Part shown: in pieces, positions 24,930-33,268 of the stretch
How positions within the stretch are numbered: the first letter of the stretch is position 1
How the letters are laid out: every line of letters begins with the position of its first letter
Assembly: GCF_030077735.1 (NCBI RefSeq)
Contig: NZ_JASJEU010000019.1
Span: 62,001-126,000 of the forward strand
Direction of reading: 5' to 3'
Origin: Gordonibacter faecis
GTDB taxonomy: Bacteria; Actinomycetota; Coriobacteriia; Coriobacteriales; Eggerthellaceae
Length of the DNA: 64,000 nucleotides
Made by a program: the position numbers and the translations under genes
The notes under the pieces: model-generated
Told to the model about the DNA's origin: nothing
Databases searched by the model: none
The model's input: only the letters and a program-made list of their open reading frames with translations

Positions 24930-26300
24930 TTAGTCGCGGTCAACCCACAGGGTGGCCGCCGTCATGCCCTGCATGTCCTTCGAGATGGTGGGCTTGGGTC
25001 CCAGGCGGCTGAACACGCCGGTGAATGTGCCATCGAACAGGTACAGGCCGTTCAGGTTGTTGTACAGCGTGGGCTCAAACGGCACGGCGCCATCGGGCAA
25101 CTCGTCGATGCCGGTGTCGGGCGGCAGCGTCTCAGTCTGGAACGGCACAATGTAGCGCTGCACGATAAAGGGGTAGCCCGCGCGCCCGTTCGCGAAGCGG
25201 TCAACCAGCTCTTCCCATTCCTCCTGCGACACCGCGGCGCCCGCGTACACCTCGTCGGCGCCGTAGTGGTCGGTGGGCTTGATAATCCATTCGCAGCGGT
25301 TTTCGCGGATCTGAGGCAGGTTCACGTGCTCGTCGTCCAAAAAGGCGGTGAGGGGCACGGTCTCTTCAATGAACGAGATTTCGTCCGCGTTCAAAAAGGC
25401 CGTGGTGCGCTCGTCGAACAGCACCTTGAAAATCTGCTTGTCATGCACGATATGTCCGGCGAAACTTCCGATGAGAGCCACAGCGCCCGCGCGCACCGCG
25501 TCGAGGAACGACTGCGATTCGTTCCAGTGGTCAATCACGTCGTTGGTGACGCAGCGCCGCCATACGGTGTCCACGCGCGCGCCTTCTGGGTCACGCAGTA
25601 CCTCGCCGTCAAACGTGAGGTCGCGCACGTCGGCCACGATGCATTCCACGCCGCGCTTTCGGAACAGTTCCGCGTAAATGTGAAACTCGTCCACCACGCC
25701 GTTTTCCAGATAGTCAACAATGGCCACGCGGGGGTTTTCCACGCGCCGCTCGTAGGTGGCGTAGATGTTTAAAAACGCGCTCACCCAGCTCTCGAACAGC
25801 TCACAGCTTTCCACGCGGTGGCGCCGCGCGAACTCTTGGTAGGTGGGCGACAACTCCACCGAGGCTGTGATCTCGCGGTTCTCGTTCATGCCTGACGAGC
25901 CGTCGGCGTTGAATTCGCAGAACTTCACGCGCATGTCGTCCTCGTTGAGGAACGTGTCCACGCGCGCGAACGGCAACAGCGAATCGTAGCCGCGCGGCAG
26001 GCAGATGAGTTCTTCCAGACGCGGATCGAAATCGAAGGCGCGTCGATACTCCGGGTCGTCCAGGTAGTGCTGGATAACCTTGCAGAGGATGCGGTGGGCC
26101 GTTTCGGCGGTGTCCTTCATCACCTGGTAGGTTTGCGCGTCGAACAGGCGCGGCACGAAGCTTGCGGCTACCACCTGGTGGTGCACGATGGCTGTGGAGT
26201 TTTGCAGGTAGGTATACGCCGCGCGGCGGCCGGGGACATCGCCCTCAAGCGACGTCATGATGTCGAAGTATTCGCTGGTGTAGTCGGCATTGTGCGACAT
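24930..26300 (-). CDS. Circularly permuted ATP-grasp protein (glutathionylspermidine synthase-like)
   Basis: A 456-residue protein with ATP-grasp elements: CEFNADGSSGMNEN (about 129-142), RCEWIIKPTDHYGADEVYAG (about 337-356) and a C-terminal segment with YNNLNGLYLFDG and FSRLGPKPTISKD. The family joins a carboxylate to an amine with ATP; members often act on peptide or polyamine substrates, but this one's is unknown. The ribosome site is poor (AAAAGAGCGCC). It lies 41 bases upstream of the membrane-protein gene on the same strand. Confidence 0.78.
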   Translation of the reverse strand: MSHNADYTSEYFDIMTSLEGDVPGRRAAYTYLQNSTAIVHHQVVAASFVPRLFDAQTYQVMKDTAETAHRILCKVIQHYLDDPEYRRAFDFDPRLEELICLPRGYDSLLPFARVDTFLNEDDMRVKFCEFNADGSSGMNENREITASVELSPTYQEFARRHRVESCELFESWVSAFLNIYATYERRVENPRVAIVDYLENGVVDEFHIYAELFRKRGVECIVADVRDLTFDGEVLRDPEGARVDTVWRRCVTNDVIDHWNESQSFLDAVRAGAVALIGSFAGHIVHDKQIFKVLFDERTTAFLNADEISFIEETVPLTAFLDDEHVNLPQIRENRCEWIIKPTDHYGADEVYAGAAVSQEEWEELVDRFANGRAGYPFIVQRYIVPFQTETLPPDTGIDELPDGAVPFEPTLYNNLNGLYLFDGTFTGVFSRLGPKPTISKDMQGMTAATLWVDRD

Positions 26301-26555
26301 AGGCGCTCTTTTCCGTCGGGGTGCACAGTTTTCGGCGTGTAGTGTACCACGGCGGCGCGCGGCGCTGGCACCTGCGGCCTGCGCCTACGCGCGACCATCA
26401 CGCAACTGCCATGCGGCTGTCATGATGGCCGGTGCCGCCCGCCGCCAGCCGTCCGCGGGCGCTTGATGCGCCTTGACGTAGAATAGTCGTGATTTGCCGG
26501 CGGTAGGGGCCTGCGCGAACCGATATGTGCTACCCTTGACGCAAAGAGAAGCGGG

Positions 26556-26582
26556 CGCCCCGCGGGCTTTGTGCGCGGGGCG
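26556..26582 (+). promoter_or_regulatory. GC-rich stem-loop in the metK leader
   Basis: CGCCCCGCG (26556-26564) and CGCGGGGCG (26574-26582) form a perfect 9-bp stem with a 9-nt loop, 28 bases before the metK ATG. There is no T-tract, so it is not a normal terminator. I do not see SAM-riboswitch core features around it. Confidence 0.45.
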
Positions 26583-26610
26583 TTTCGCGGTTGAGAGAGA
26601 ATGGGGAACC

Positions 26611-27876
26611 ATGGCTGAAACGCATACATCGTACCTGTTCACGTCCGAGTCTGTGACGGAGGGGCACCCCGACAAGGTGTGCGACCAAATATCCGATGCC
26701 ATCCTGGATGCCATTTTGGCGAAAGAGGCGGAACTGGCCGCGCGCGACTACGTGGCTCCCAACGGCTGCCCGGCCGATCCCGCGCAGGTGAGGTGCGCGT
26801 GTGAGACGCTGGCCACCACGGGATTGGTTATGGTGACGGGCGAAATTCGCACACAGGCTTACGTGGACGTGCCTGCCATTGTGCGCGAGGTGCTTTCCGA
26901 CATTGGCTACAACCGTGCCAAGTACGGCTTTGACTGCGACACGTGTGGCGTGCTGAACGCCATCCACGAGCAGTCGCCGGACATTGCGCAGGGTGTTGAC
27001 GAAAGCTGGGAGGCTCAGCACGGCCTGGCTGGTGACGACCCTTACGAGCGCATTGGCGCGGGCGACCAGGGCATGATGTTTGGCTACGCCTGCAACGAAA
27101 CGCCCACGCTTATGCCCCTGCCTATTTACCTGGCGCATCGTTTGGCCGAGCGCCTGGCAACGGTGCGCAAGGACGGCACGCTGCCGTATCTGCGCCCCGA
27201 CGGCAAGACGCAGGTGTCCGTGCGCTACGTGGACGGCCGCCCGGTGAACGTGGAGAAAGTGGTGGTGTCCACGCAGCACGCCGAAAGTGTGTCGCATGAT
27301 GAGTTGCTTGTGGCCATTGTTGAGCAGGTAGTGGAGCCGGTGCTGGCCGCCGAGGGCGTGCAACTGGCCGACAACGCCGAGATTCACGTGAATCCCACGG
27401 GCCGCTTCGTGGTGGGCGGGCCCATGGGCGATGCGGGCCTCACCGGCCGCAAGATTATTGTGGACTCGTACGGCGGCATGGGTCGCCACGGCGGCGGTGC
27501 ATTTTCCGGCAAGGACTGCACGAAGGTTGACCGCTCCGGTGCCTACGCCGCGCGTTGGGTGGCGAAAAACGTGGTGGCTGCAGGCCTCGCCGAGCGCTGC
27601 GAGGTGCAAGTGGCCTATGCTATTGGCATGGCGCGTCCGGTGTCGGTGATGATTGACACCTTCGGTACTAATAAAGTAGACGAAGAAATTATCGAGCGCG
27701 CGGTGAGCGAGGTGTTCGACCTGCGTCCGGGTGCCATCATCGACGAGCTGAATTTGCGTCGCCCCATCTACCGCAAAACCGCCGCCTACGGCCACTTCGG
27801 CCGCGAACTCCCCGAATTCACCTGGGAGCGCACCAACAAAGCCAACGACCTGCGCAAAGCCTGCGATCTGGCATAA
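26611..27876 (+). CDS. metK: S-adenosylmethionine synthetase
   Basis: A 421-residue enzyme making SAM from methionine and ATP. Signatures: TEGHPDKVCDQISDAILDA at the N-terminus, GAGDQGMMFGYA (about 149-160), and GGGAFSGKDCTKVDRSGAY (about 295-313). It is some 20-30 residues longer than usual because of an insertion near residues 44-60 (ARDYVAPNGCPADPA). I chose the ATG after GGGGAACC at 26611. A terminator follows, so it is probably monocistronic. Confidence 0.97.
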   Translation: MAETHTSYLFTSESVTEGHPDKVCDQISDAILDAILAKEAELAARDYVAPNGCPADPAQVRCACETLATTGLVMVTGEIRTQAYVDVPAIVREVLSDIGYNRAKYGFDCDTCGVLNAIHEQSPDIAQGVDESWEAQHGLAGDDPYERIGAGDQGMMFGYACNETPTLMPLPIYLAHRLAERLATVRKDGTLPYLRPDGKTQVSVRYVDGRPVNVEKVVVSTQHAESVSHDELLVAIVEQVVEPVLAAEGVQLADNAEIHVNPTGRFVVGGPMGDAGLTGRKIIVDSYGGMGRHGGGAFSGKDCTKVDRSGAYAARWVAKNVVAAGLAERCEVQVAYAIGMARPVSVMIDTFGTNKVDEEIIERAVSEVFDLRPGAIIDELNLRRPIYRKTAAYGHFGRELPEFTWERTNKANDLRKACDLA

Positions 27877-27901
27877 ACGAGCGCGAGATCAACCCAGCGA
27901 A

Positions 27902-27934
27902 CCGGTCCACAAAAACGTGGGCCGGTTTTTGTTT
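27902..27934 (+). terminator. Intrinsic terminator of metK
   Basis: CCGGTCCAC (27902-27910) and GTGGGCCGG (27917-27925) form a 9-bp stem with one G-T pair and loop AAAAAC, followed by TTTTTGTTT. This is a strong rho-independent terminator. Confidence 0.85.
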
Positions 27935-28000
27935 GGCGGCACTATTTTTTATCGGTATTCGTCAATCATTGGCGAGCTAATAATTAGTATGAATTTTGCT

Positions 28001-28029
28001 TTGAATTGGGTACAAATGTACGTTAATAT
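28001..28029 (+). promoter_or_regulatory. dinD promoter with a palindrome in the spacer
   Basis: TTGAAT (28001-28006), 17 bp, TAATAT (28024-28029). The spacer holds GTACAAATGTAC (28010-28021), a GTAC-N4-GTAC palindrome well placed to be an operator. Because dinD is damage-induced in E. coli, a LexA-type repressor is a reasonable guess, but the site is not the usual actinobacterial LexA box. Confidence 0.5.
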
Positions 28030-28239
28030 ATGATATTATACGAGCATTCAAAAGAGCCAGTGCGGATGCTTCGGTCTTCTGCGACTTCAGTTGCCCATGC
28101 CGATGCCCATAGATGGCGGTGGAGTTCCGCGCCGCCCGTACCACGTCCGCAAGATCCTCTCAGCAACGGAACGCAGTCCGCTCGCGCTTTGTGGCGCTTT
28201 CGCGTTGGCGTAGCTTGCGGACGTTAGAGGAGGCGCACT

Positions 28240-29100
28240 ATGGAGAAAACTGACATTGAGAAGCGTAGAATGACGCTCGATGACCTTGCGCGCATCGACG
28301 AGGAAAGTGGCGTTGAGTACTGGTACGCACGCGACATCATGGGGTTTCTGGGATATACGAAGTGGCAAAACTTCGAGGCTGCTGTTAAAAAGGCAATGAT
28401 ATCCGCAGAAAGCAGCAAAACCGCAGGTGAACACCATTTTGCTGGCGTCAGTAAAATGGTCGAACTGGGGAGTGGTTCGCAGCGCAAAGTTAAAGATTAC
28501 AAGCTCACACGCTATGCCTGTTATCTTATTGCGCAGAATGGTGATCCGCGTAAAGAAGAGATTGCCTTCGCTCAAAGCTACTTTGCCCTGCAAACGCGGA
28601 AGCAAGAACTTATTGAAGAACGCATGGCGGCACTCTCGCGCATTGATATTCGTGAGCGGTTGTCGGAGGCCGAGAAGGAGCTTTCGCGCAACATTTATGA
28701 GAGAGGCGTGGACGAGCGAGGGTTCGCACGTATCCGCTCAAAGGGTGATGCGGCGCTATTCGGTGGCAATACAACTGCCGATATGAAGAAACGTCTTGGG
28801 GTTCGTGAGACAAAGCCACTCGCTGATCATCTTCCTGCCGTCACGCTTGCTGCCAAGCAACTCGCCACGGAGATGACGAACCATAATGTGCAAGAAAAAG
28901 ACCTCCAGGGTGAGCAACCTATTACCGAGGAGCACGTTGATAATAACCTTGGCGTGCGCGATCTGTTGGGTCAACGAGGTATCAAGCCTGAAGAATTGCC
29001 GCCCGAGGAAGACGTACGCAAGCTTCAGCGTCGTGTTGCAAGTGACGAGCGGACGTTGGAGAAATCTTCGAGGGGGTTTCCGGCGACTGAGTCGCTTTGA
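28240..29100 (+). CDS. dinD: DNA damage-inducible protein D (DinD-like)
   Basis: A 286-residue protein matching DinD. The N-terminal BRO-type domain includes WYARDIMGFLGYTKWQNFE (about 27-45) and the run YKLTRYACYLIAQNGDP (about 87-103). The helical C-terminal region has GVDERGFARIRSKGDAALFGG and ends in a charged tail. E. coli DinD inhibits RecA strand exchange and is SOS-induced. GC content is lower than in neighbouring genes, suggesting transfer. Start follows AGAGGAGGCGCACT. A promoter with a palindromic operator lies 210 bp upstream. Confidence 0.85.
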   Translation: MEKTDIEKRRMTLDDLARIDEESGVEYWYARDIMGFLGYTKWQNFEAAVKKAMISAESSKTAGEHHFAGVSKMVELGSGSQRKVKDYKLTRYACYLIAQNGDPRKEEIAFAQSYFALQTRKQELIEERMAALSRIDIRERLSEAEKELSRNIYERGVDERGFARIRSKGDAALFGGNTTADMKKRLGVRETKPLADHLPAVTLAAKQLATEMTNHNVQEKDLQGEQPITEEHVDNNLGVRDLLGQRGIKPEELPPEEDVRKLQRRVASDERTLEKSSRGFPATESL

Positions 29101-29123
29101 GTGGGTGGTATATACTGACGGGT

Positions 29124-31454
29124 ATGAAACTTGCATCGGTTATTCTAGACATACCTACACAAGCGCTTGATGCGCCCTATACTTATGCGGTGCCTGCAGA
29201 CGGCGGCGACGGCGACCAGCCTGTTGAGGTAGGGTGCGCGGTGCTCGTGCCGTTTGGTGGACGGCGCGCGGTTGGGTTTGTTGTGGCGCTGGAAGAGCGC
29301 GCTGAGGGGAATTGGCCGGAAGGGCTTGATCCCGCAAAGTTGAAAGGCATCGTGCGTGCAGTCAGTCGTCCCTACTTTGACGAAGAGGGTGCGGCGTGTG
29401 CGCAGTGGCTCTCGGAGCGCTACCTTGCGCCGCTTTCGTCGTGCGTGCGCCTGTTTACGCCGCCCGGTGGCGTGCCGCGCATGGTGCGCTCGCGCGAGGG
29501 GTTCTGGCGGCTTGAAGAGCCGGCTGTCGGTGAAGTCGACGACCGCTGGGTGATGCCAGGACCGGCGTTTGCGGAGTTCACGCCCCGCAAAAACGCCGTC
29601 AAGCAGGCCTCTATTGTGGAGGCGCTGCGTGCCGGCGAACTGCGCGTAGCCGAGCTCGCTGCTGAGTTTGGTGCGGTGTCGGGCCCTCTGAAGACGCTGG
29701 AGAAACAGGGTGTCGTGCGCGTAGAGCGCCGCCGCCGCATGCGTGGCATGCAGCAGGATGAATCGCAAGGTGAACAGCCCGCTTCCTTTACTCCCAGCGC
29801 TAAGCCGCCGCTTACGGCGGGGCAGGCGGCGGCCCTTGCGGCTATTGATGCGGCGCGTGAGCGCGCGGCAGGCGAGGTTGTGCTGGTGGATGGCGTGACG
29901 GGTTCCGGCAAGACGGAGGTATACCTGCAGGCCATCGAGGCTACGCTTGCGGCGGGTCGCACGGCATGCGTGCTGGTGCCCGAGATATCACTCACGCCAC
30001 AGACGGTGGGACGCTTCCGCGGTCGCTTTGGCGATACGGTGGCGGTCATGCATTCGCGCATGAGTCAGGGCGAACGCTTCGACCAGTGGGACTTCATTCG
30101 CAGTGGCCAGGCGCGCGTGGTGGTGGGGGCTCGCAGTGCGCTCTTTACTCCGCTTGCGAACCTCGGTCTCATTGTCATCGACGAGGAACACGAAGGTTCC
30201 TACAAGCAGGACAGTGCGCCGCGCTACCATGCGCGCGACGTGGCCGTCTGGATGGCGCGTCGTGCGGGGGCGGCTGTGGTGCTGGGTTCGGCGACGCCGT
30301 CCATCGAATCGCTGCATGCCTGCGCGAAGGATCCCACCTGGCATCAGGTGGCGCTCCCCGAGCGCGCGAACGGCAAACCCTTGCCCGAGGTACGCGTGAT
30401 TGACATGGCGAAAGAATTCTCCAGCGGGTCACGCTCGATGTTCTCCGGAGCGCTGTCGCGCGCCCTTGCCGAGGAACTCTCGGCGGGACGCAAGGCGGTG
30501 CTGTTGCTCAATCAGCGCGGGTTTGCGAAGTTCCTCTTGTGTCGTGAGTGTGGGTTTGTGCCTGAATGTCCGTCGTGCTCCACCTCGCTCACGTTTCATG
30601 AGCGTGGGAACTTCCTCATTTGCCATCATTGCGGTTATCGCATCTCAGCGCCTGCGGTATGTCCGGAATGCGGCAGCCCCTACCTCAAAAAATTTGGCGC
30701 CGGCACCCAGCGCGTGGAGGCGGACTTGCGCGTGCTTTTGGATGAGACGCCCAGCGTAGGCCCGCAGGTGCCCATCGTGCGCATGGATGCCGACACCACC
30801 AGTGGCAAAGGCGCGCACCAGCGGCTACTTGAAGAGTTTGCTGCGGCTGATGCGGCGGTGCTTCTCGGTACGCAGATGATAGCGAAGGGGCTCGATTTCG
30901 AAGACGTGACGCTGGTGGGTGTCATCAACGCCGACACCATGTTGAAGCTGCCGGATTACCGCGCCGCTGAGCGTACGTTCGCGCTGGTAGAGCAGGTGGC
31001 AGGACGCGCCGGGCGCGCGGAGCTGCCGGGGCGTGTGCTCGTGCAAACCTACGAGGCAGATGCGGCTCCCATTCGCGCCGCGGCCGCTTATGATCGTGCG
31101 CTCTTCTTGCGCGATGAACTGCCTAAGCGCAAACTTTTGCGCTATCCGCCCTATGTGCGCATGGCAAACGTGCTGGTGTGGGGCGCATCGGAGGAAGCAG
31201 TGCGCCACTCGGCTGAGGCGCTGCGCGAAGGCGTGGCCGCTCAGGTGCGTGACTTTGGCGGCCAGGAGTGGGACGTGCTGCCCGCGTCTCCCTGCGTGTT
31301 GGCGAAGCTGCGAGGTACGTATCGCTGGCACTTCGTGGTGAAGTGCCCCTTGAATGGCAATCTTTCAAGCGTGTTGCTACCCTTTTTCCGCGCGCGCAAA
31401 CCCGAGCGCGACGTGAACGTAGCGGTGGACGTGGATCCCGACGACTTGCTCTAA
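29124..31454 (+). CDS. priA: Primosomal protein N' (replication-restart helicase PriA)
   Basis: A 776-residue helicase that reloads the replisome at collapsed forks. It shows the N-terminal 3'-DNA-binding domain, a winged helix, Walker A GVTGSGKTEVYL, the DEEH box (VIDEEHEGSYKQD), two zinc sites (CRECGFVPECPSC and CHHCGYRISAPAVCPECG) and helicase motifs through VEQVAGRAGRAELPG. The ATG 29124 is only 7 bases after a TATACT hexamer (29111-29116) and has no ribosome site, so the transcript may be leaderless. A TTG at 29097 is in frame but less likely. Confidence 0.95.
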   Translation: MKLASVILDIPTQALDAPYTYAVPADGGDGDQPVEVGCAVLVPFGGRRAVGFVVALEERAEGNWPEGLDPAKLKGIVRAVSRPYFDEEGAACAQWLSERYLAPLSSCVRLFTPPGGVPRMVRSREGFWRLEEPAVGEVDDRWVMPGPAFAEFTPRKNAVKQASIVEALRAGELRVAELAAEFGAVSGPLKTLEKQGVVRVERRRRMRGMQQDESQGEQPASFTPSAKPPLTAGQAAALAAIDAARERAAGEVVLVDGVTGSGKTEVYLQAIEATLAAGRTACVLVPEISLTPQTVGRFRGRFGDTVAVMHSRMSQGERFDQWDFIRSGQARVVVGARSALFTPLANLGLIVIDEEHEGSYKQDSAPRYHARDVAVWMARRAGAAVVLGSATPSIESLHACAKDPTWHQVALPERANGKPLPEVRVIDMAKEFSSGSRSMFSGALSRALAEELSAGRKAVLLLNQRGFAKFLLCRECGFVPECPSCSTSLTFHERGNFLICHHCGYRISAPAVCPECGSPYLKKFGAGTQRVEADLRVLLDETPSVGPQVPIVRMDADTTSGKGAHQRLLEEFAAADAAVLLGTQMIAKGLDFEDVTLVGVINADTMLKLPDYRAAERTFALVEQVAGRAGRAELPGRVLVQTYEADAAPIRAAAAYDRALFLRDELPKRKLLRYPPYVRMANVLVWGASEEAVRHSAEALREGVAAQVRDFGGQEWDVLPASPCVLAKLRGTYRWHFVVKCPLNGNLSSVLLPFFRARKPERDVNVAVDVDPDDLL

Positions 31455-31463
31455 GTGCCATTC

Positions 31464-31537
31464 TAGGTTGGACGTAGGGCAGAGCCCTTGCCCTACGGAA
31501 AACCTGGGGCAGGTGGGGGCTTTTGTTGTCGCCCCTT
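31464..31537. repeat. Shortened copy of the CGTAGGG palindromic repeat
   Basis: AGGTTGGACGTAGGGC (31465-31480) and GCCCTACGGA (31490-31499) make an 8-bp hairpin, then CTTTTGTTGTCGCCCCTT closes the unit as in the copy at 21134-21295. It lies between the convergent priA and carboxypeptidase genes and may also act as their terminator. Confidence 0.6.
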
Positions 31538-33041
31538 ACGACACGCGCTGTGCGCCAAGGTTGAGCAGTTCACTTTCCGCAACAGTTGGCTGGCCGAACA
31601 GTCCGCGGAAGAAGCGGTCGAGCGCAACGCCTGCCGACTCCCACCAGGTGGGTGGTGCAACGTCTTCCGCGGCGACAAGATCTGCCTCCCACACGGTGGT
31701 GTCTTCCTGGTGAAACGACAGATGTCCAACTACGTCGCCCGCATGCACCTCGCCACTCACCTCGAAAAACTCCACTTCCTGATTAAGACGGCCACCAGCG
31801 ACCGGCACCTCTATGCTCGCGTTCGTATCATCTACGGTGGCGGCAAACGTGCAATCCACCCAGTCGGTATGGGCGACCGTTGCCACCAGGGGACGGGTTG
31901 TCTGTAGCTCGCCGCTCTGTTGTGTGACGCTATGCGGCGCCGTGATCAGCTGATAGCGAATCTTCTCGGGTTCGGCTGCTTCCTCGGGTTTCGGAGCTTC
32001 CTCCTCGGGAACCGTATCGCCTGCCTCAAGACTCTCGCGGTTTGCCAGCACCCAGTCGTAGAGCGCTTGTGAATCAATGAAGCGCTGCGGCTTCGAGGAC
32101 GATCCCAGCACCACGGCGTAGTATTCATGTCCGTCACCCCTGTTCACGGCCGTGGCAACGCACGGCCCTGCGGCCAAGGTGTAGCCGGTTTTTGCCGCAC
32201 ACGTGCCGGGGTAAGATTGCAACAAGGTATCGGTGTTGTGAAGCGTCAAGACCACCTGGGCACCCCCGCGCTCAACCACGATGTCCACTTGTGAATACGC
32301 CACGTTAGTACGCACAAGGTTACTACCCATAGCGGCGCGCAGCACGCGCGCCGTGTCCCGGGCGCTGCTGTACTGCCCCTGCGCGAAGCGGTCAAAGTCC
32401 AAACCGTGGGGGTTGGTGTAGAGTGTGGCGGTTAACCCAAGTTCGGCCGCCTTGGCGTTCATTGCGTCGACGAACGCTGCCTCGCATGTGATCGCATCGC
32501 CGGAGCGCCCCTGTTCGGCAAGGAGAACCGCCCCCGCGGCTTGAGCGACGGCACTCGCCGCATCGTTGCCTGAGGCGCACAGCACCGCTTTTAGCGCCGT
32601 ATCGAAGGTCATCACATCTCCGGACAAAAGCCCCGCGCTCGACTCTCCCACAGAAGCCGCCTCGGGTGTAACCACAATGGTGGAGGTGGCATCCAGGTGT
32701 TCGGCAGCCACCAGCGCTGTCATCAATTTTGTAAGCGAGGCAATCTGCACGGGCTCGTCGGCCGCACGGCCATACCACAGCGTGCCTTCGTCATCGATGA
32801 GGGCGGCGTGCGCTGCGTCGATGTTGGGCAGTCCCTCCGCAGGCATTCCACGATCTACCGCCGTTTTCTCTCGCACAACATCGTCGGCATCAACGTAACC
32901 CCAGGCGAGCGGTGCGGTAAAAAACAGCAAAAGGAAGGCCAAAGACAACGCGATTACCACAACTCCAGCGCGTCTTATGCACGCGAGCGATGCGCCGGGG
33001 TGTGAGGCCTGCGGGGCACTGCCGGTACAGAAATGAGTCAT
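31536..33041 (-). CDS. D-alanyl-D-alanine carboxypeptidase (PBP5/DacF type)
   Basis: A 501-residue exported serine D,D-carboxypeptidase trimming peptidoglycan pentapeptides. An N-terminal hydrophobic segment (about 25-47) anchors or exports it. The active-site triad is present: SLTK in IASLTKLMTAL (about 102), SGN in CASGNDAAS (about 158) and KTG in CAAKTGYTLAAG (about 285). A C-terminal beta domain (about 355-470) follows, then an amphipathic tail WWESAGVALDRFFRGLFG that may bind the membrane. Its extreme 3' end touches a palindromic repeat. It is transcribed divergently from the sensor kinase gene. Confidence 0.92.
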   Translation of the reverse strand: MTHFCTGSAPQASHPGASLACIRRAGVVVIALSLAFLLLFFTAPLAWGYVDADDVVREKTAVDRGMPAEGLPNIDAAHAALIDDEGTLWYGRAADEPVQIASLTKLMTALVAAEHLDATSTIVVTPEAASVGESSAGLLSGDVMTFDTALKAVLCASGNDAASAVAQAAGAVLLAEQGRSGDAITCEAAFVDAMNAKAAELGLTATLYTNPHGLDFDRFAQGQYSSARDTARVLRAAMGSNLVRTNVAYSQVDIVVERGGAQVVLTLHNTDTLLQSYPGTCAAKTGYTLAAGPCVATAVNRGDGHEYYAVVLGSSSKPQRFIDSQALYDWVLANRESLEAGDTVPEEEAPKPEEAAEPEKIRYQLITAPHSVTQQSGELQTTRPLVATVAHTDWVDCTFAATVDDTNASIEVPVAGGRLNQEVEFFEVSGEVHAGDVVGHLSFHQEDTTVWEADLVAAEDVAPPTWWESAGVALDRFFRGLFGQPTVAESELLNLGAQRVS

Positions 33042-33268
33042 AACGCGCTCCTTGTCTTCGTCCGTCGCGCCTTCTCAAGGTGGCGCGGTCGAAGCACTCA
33101 TCGGTTGTGAGCGGGCGATCCGCAAAAAGGGCGTTTCATACCGTCGCCCGCACTTTCTCTCGCCGCTGTTAGCGAAATGGTATCGGTTCGTTGCCTCCGG
33201 GTAAACCCCGTGGTACCGTGACCGCTTACGAAAATATTCGCCCGAGCGGTTGGGGAAAGGGGAGAATC

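Larger units (their letters stand above)
27877..28239. other. Intergenic region between metK and dinD
   Basis: It contains the metK terminator (27902-27930) and the dinD promoter/operator (28001-28029). A GC-rich leader follows, with an 11-bp inverted repeat ACGTCCGCAAG / CTTGCGGACGT at 28143-28153 and 28214-28224. An ATG frame at 28030-28227 has no ribosome site or recognisable content and is not called. Confidence 0.5.

Noticed and set aside
26343..26610. SAM riboswitch in the metK leader
   Set aside because: Only one simple GC stem-loop is visible; no multi-helix core or terminator/antiterminator pair.
28030..28227. 65-codon frame in the dinD leader
   Set aside because: No ribosome site, low-complexity translation, and its DNA is better explained as a structured leader.
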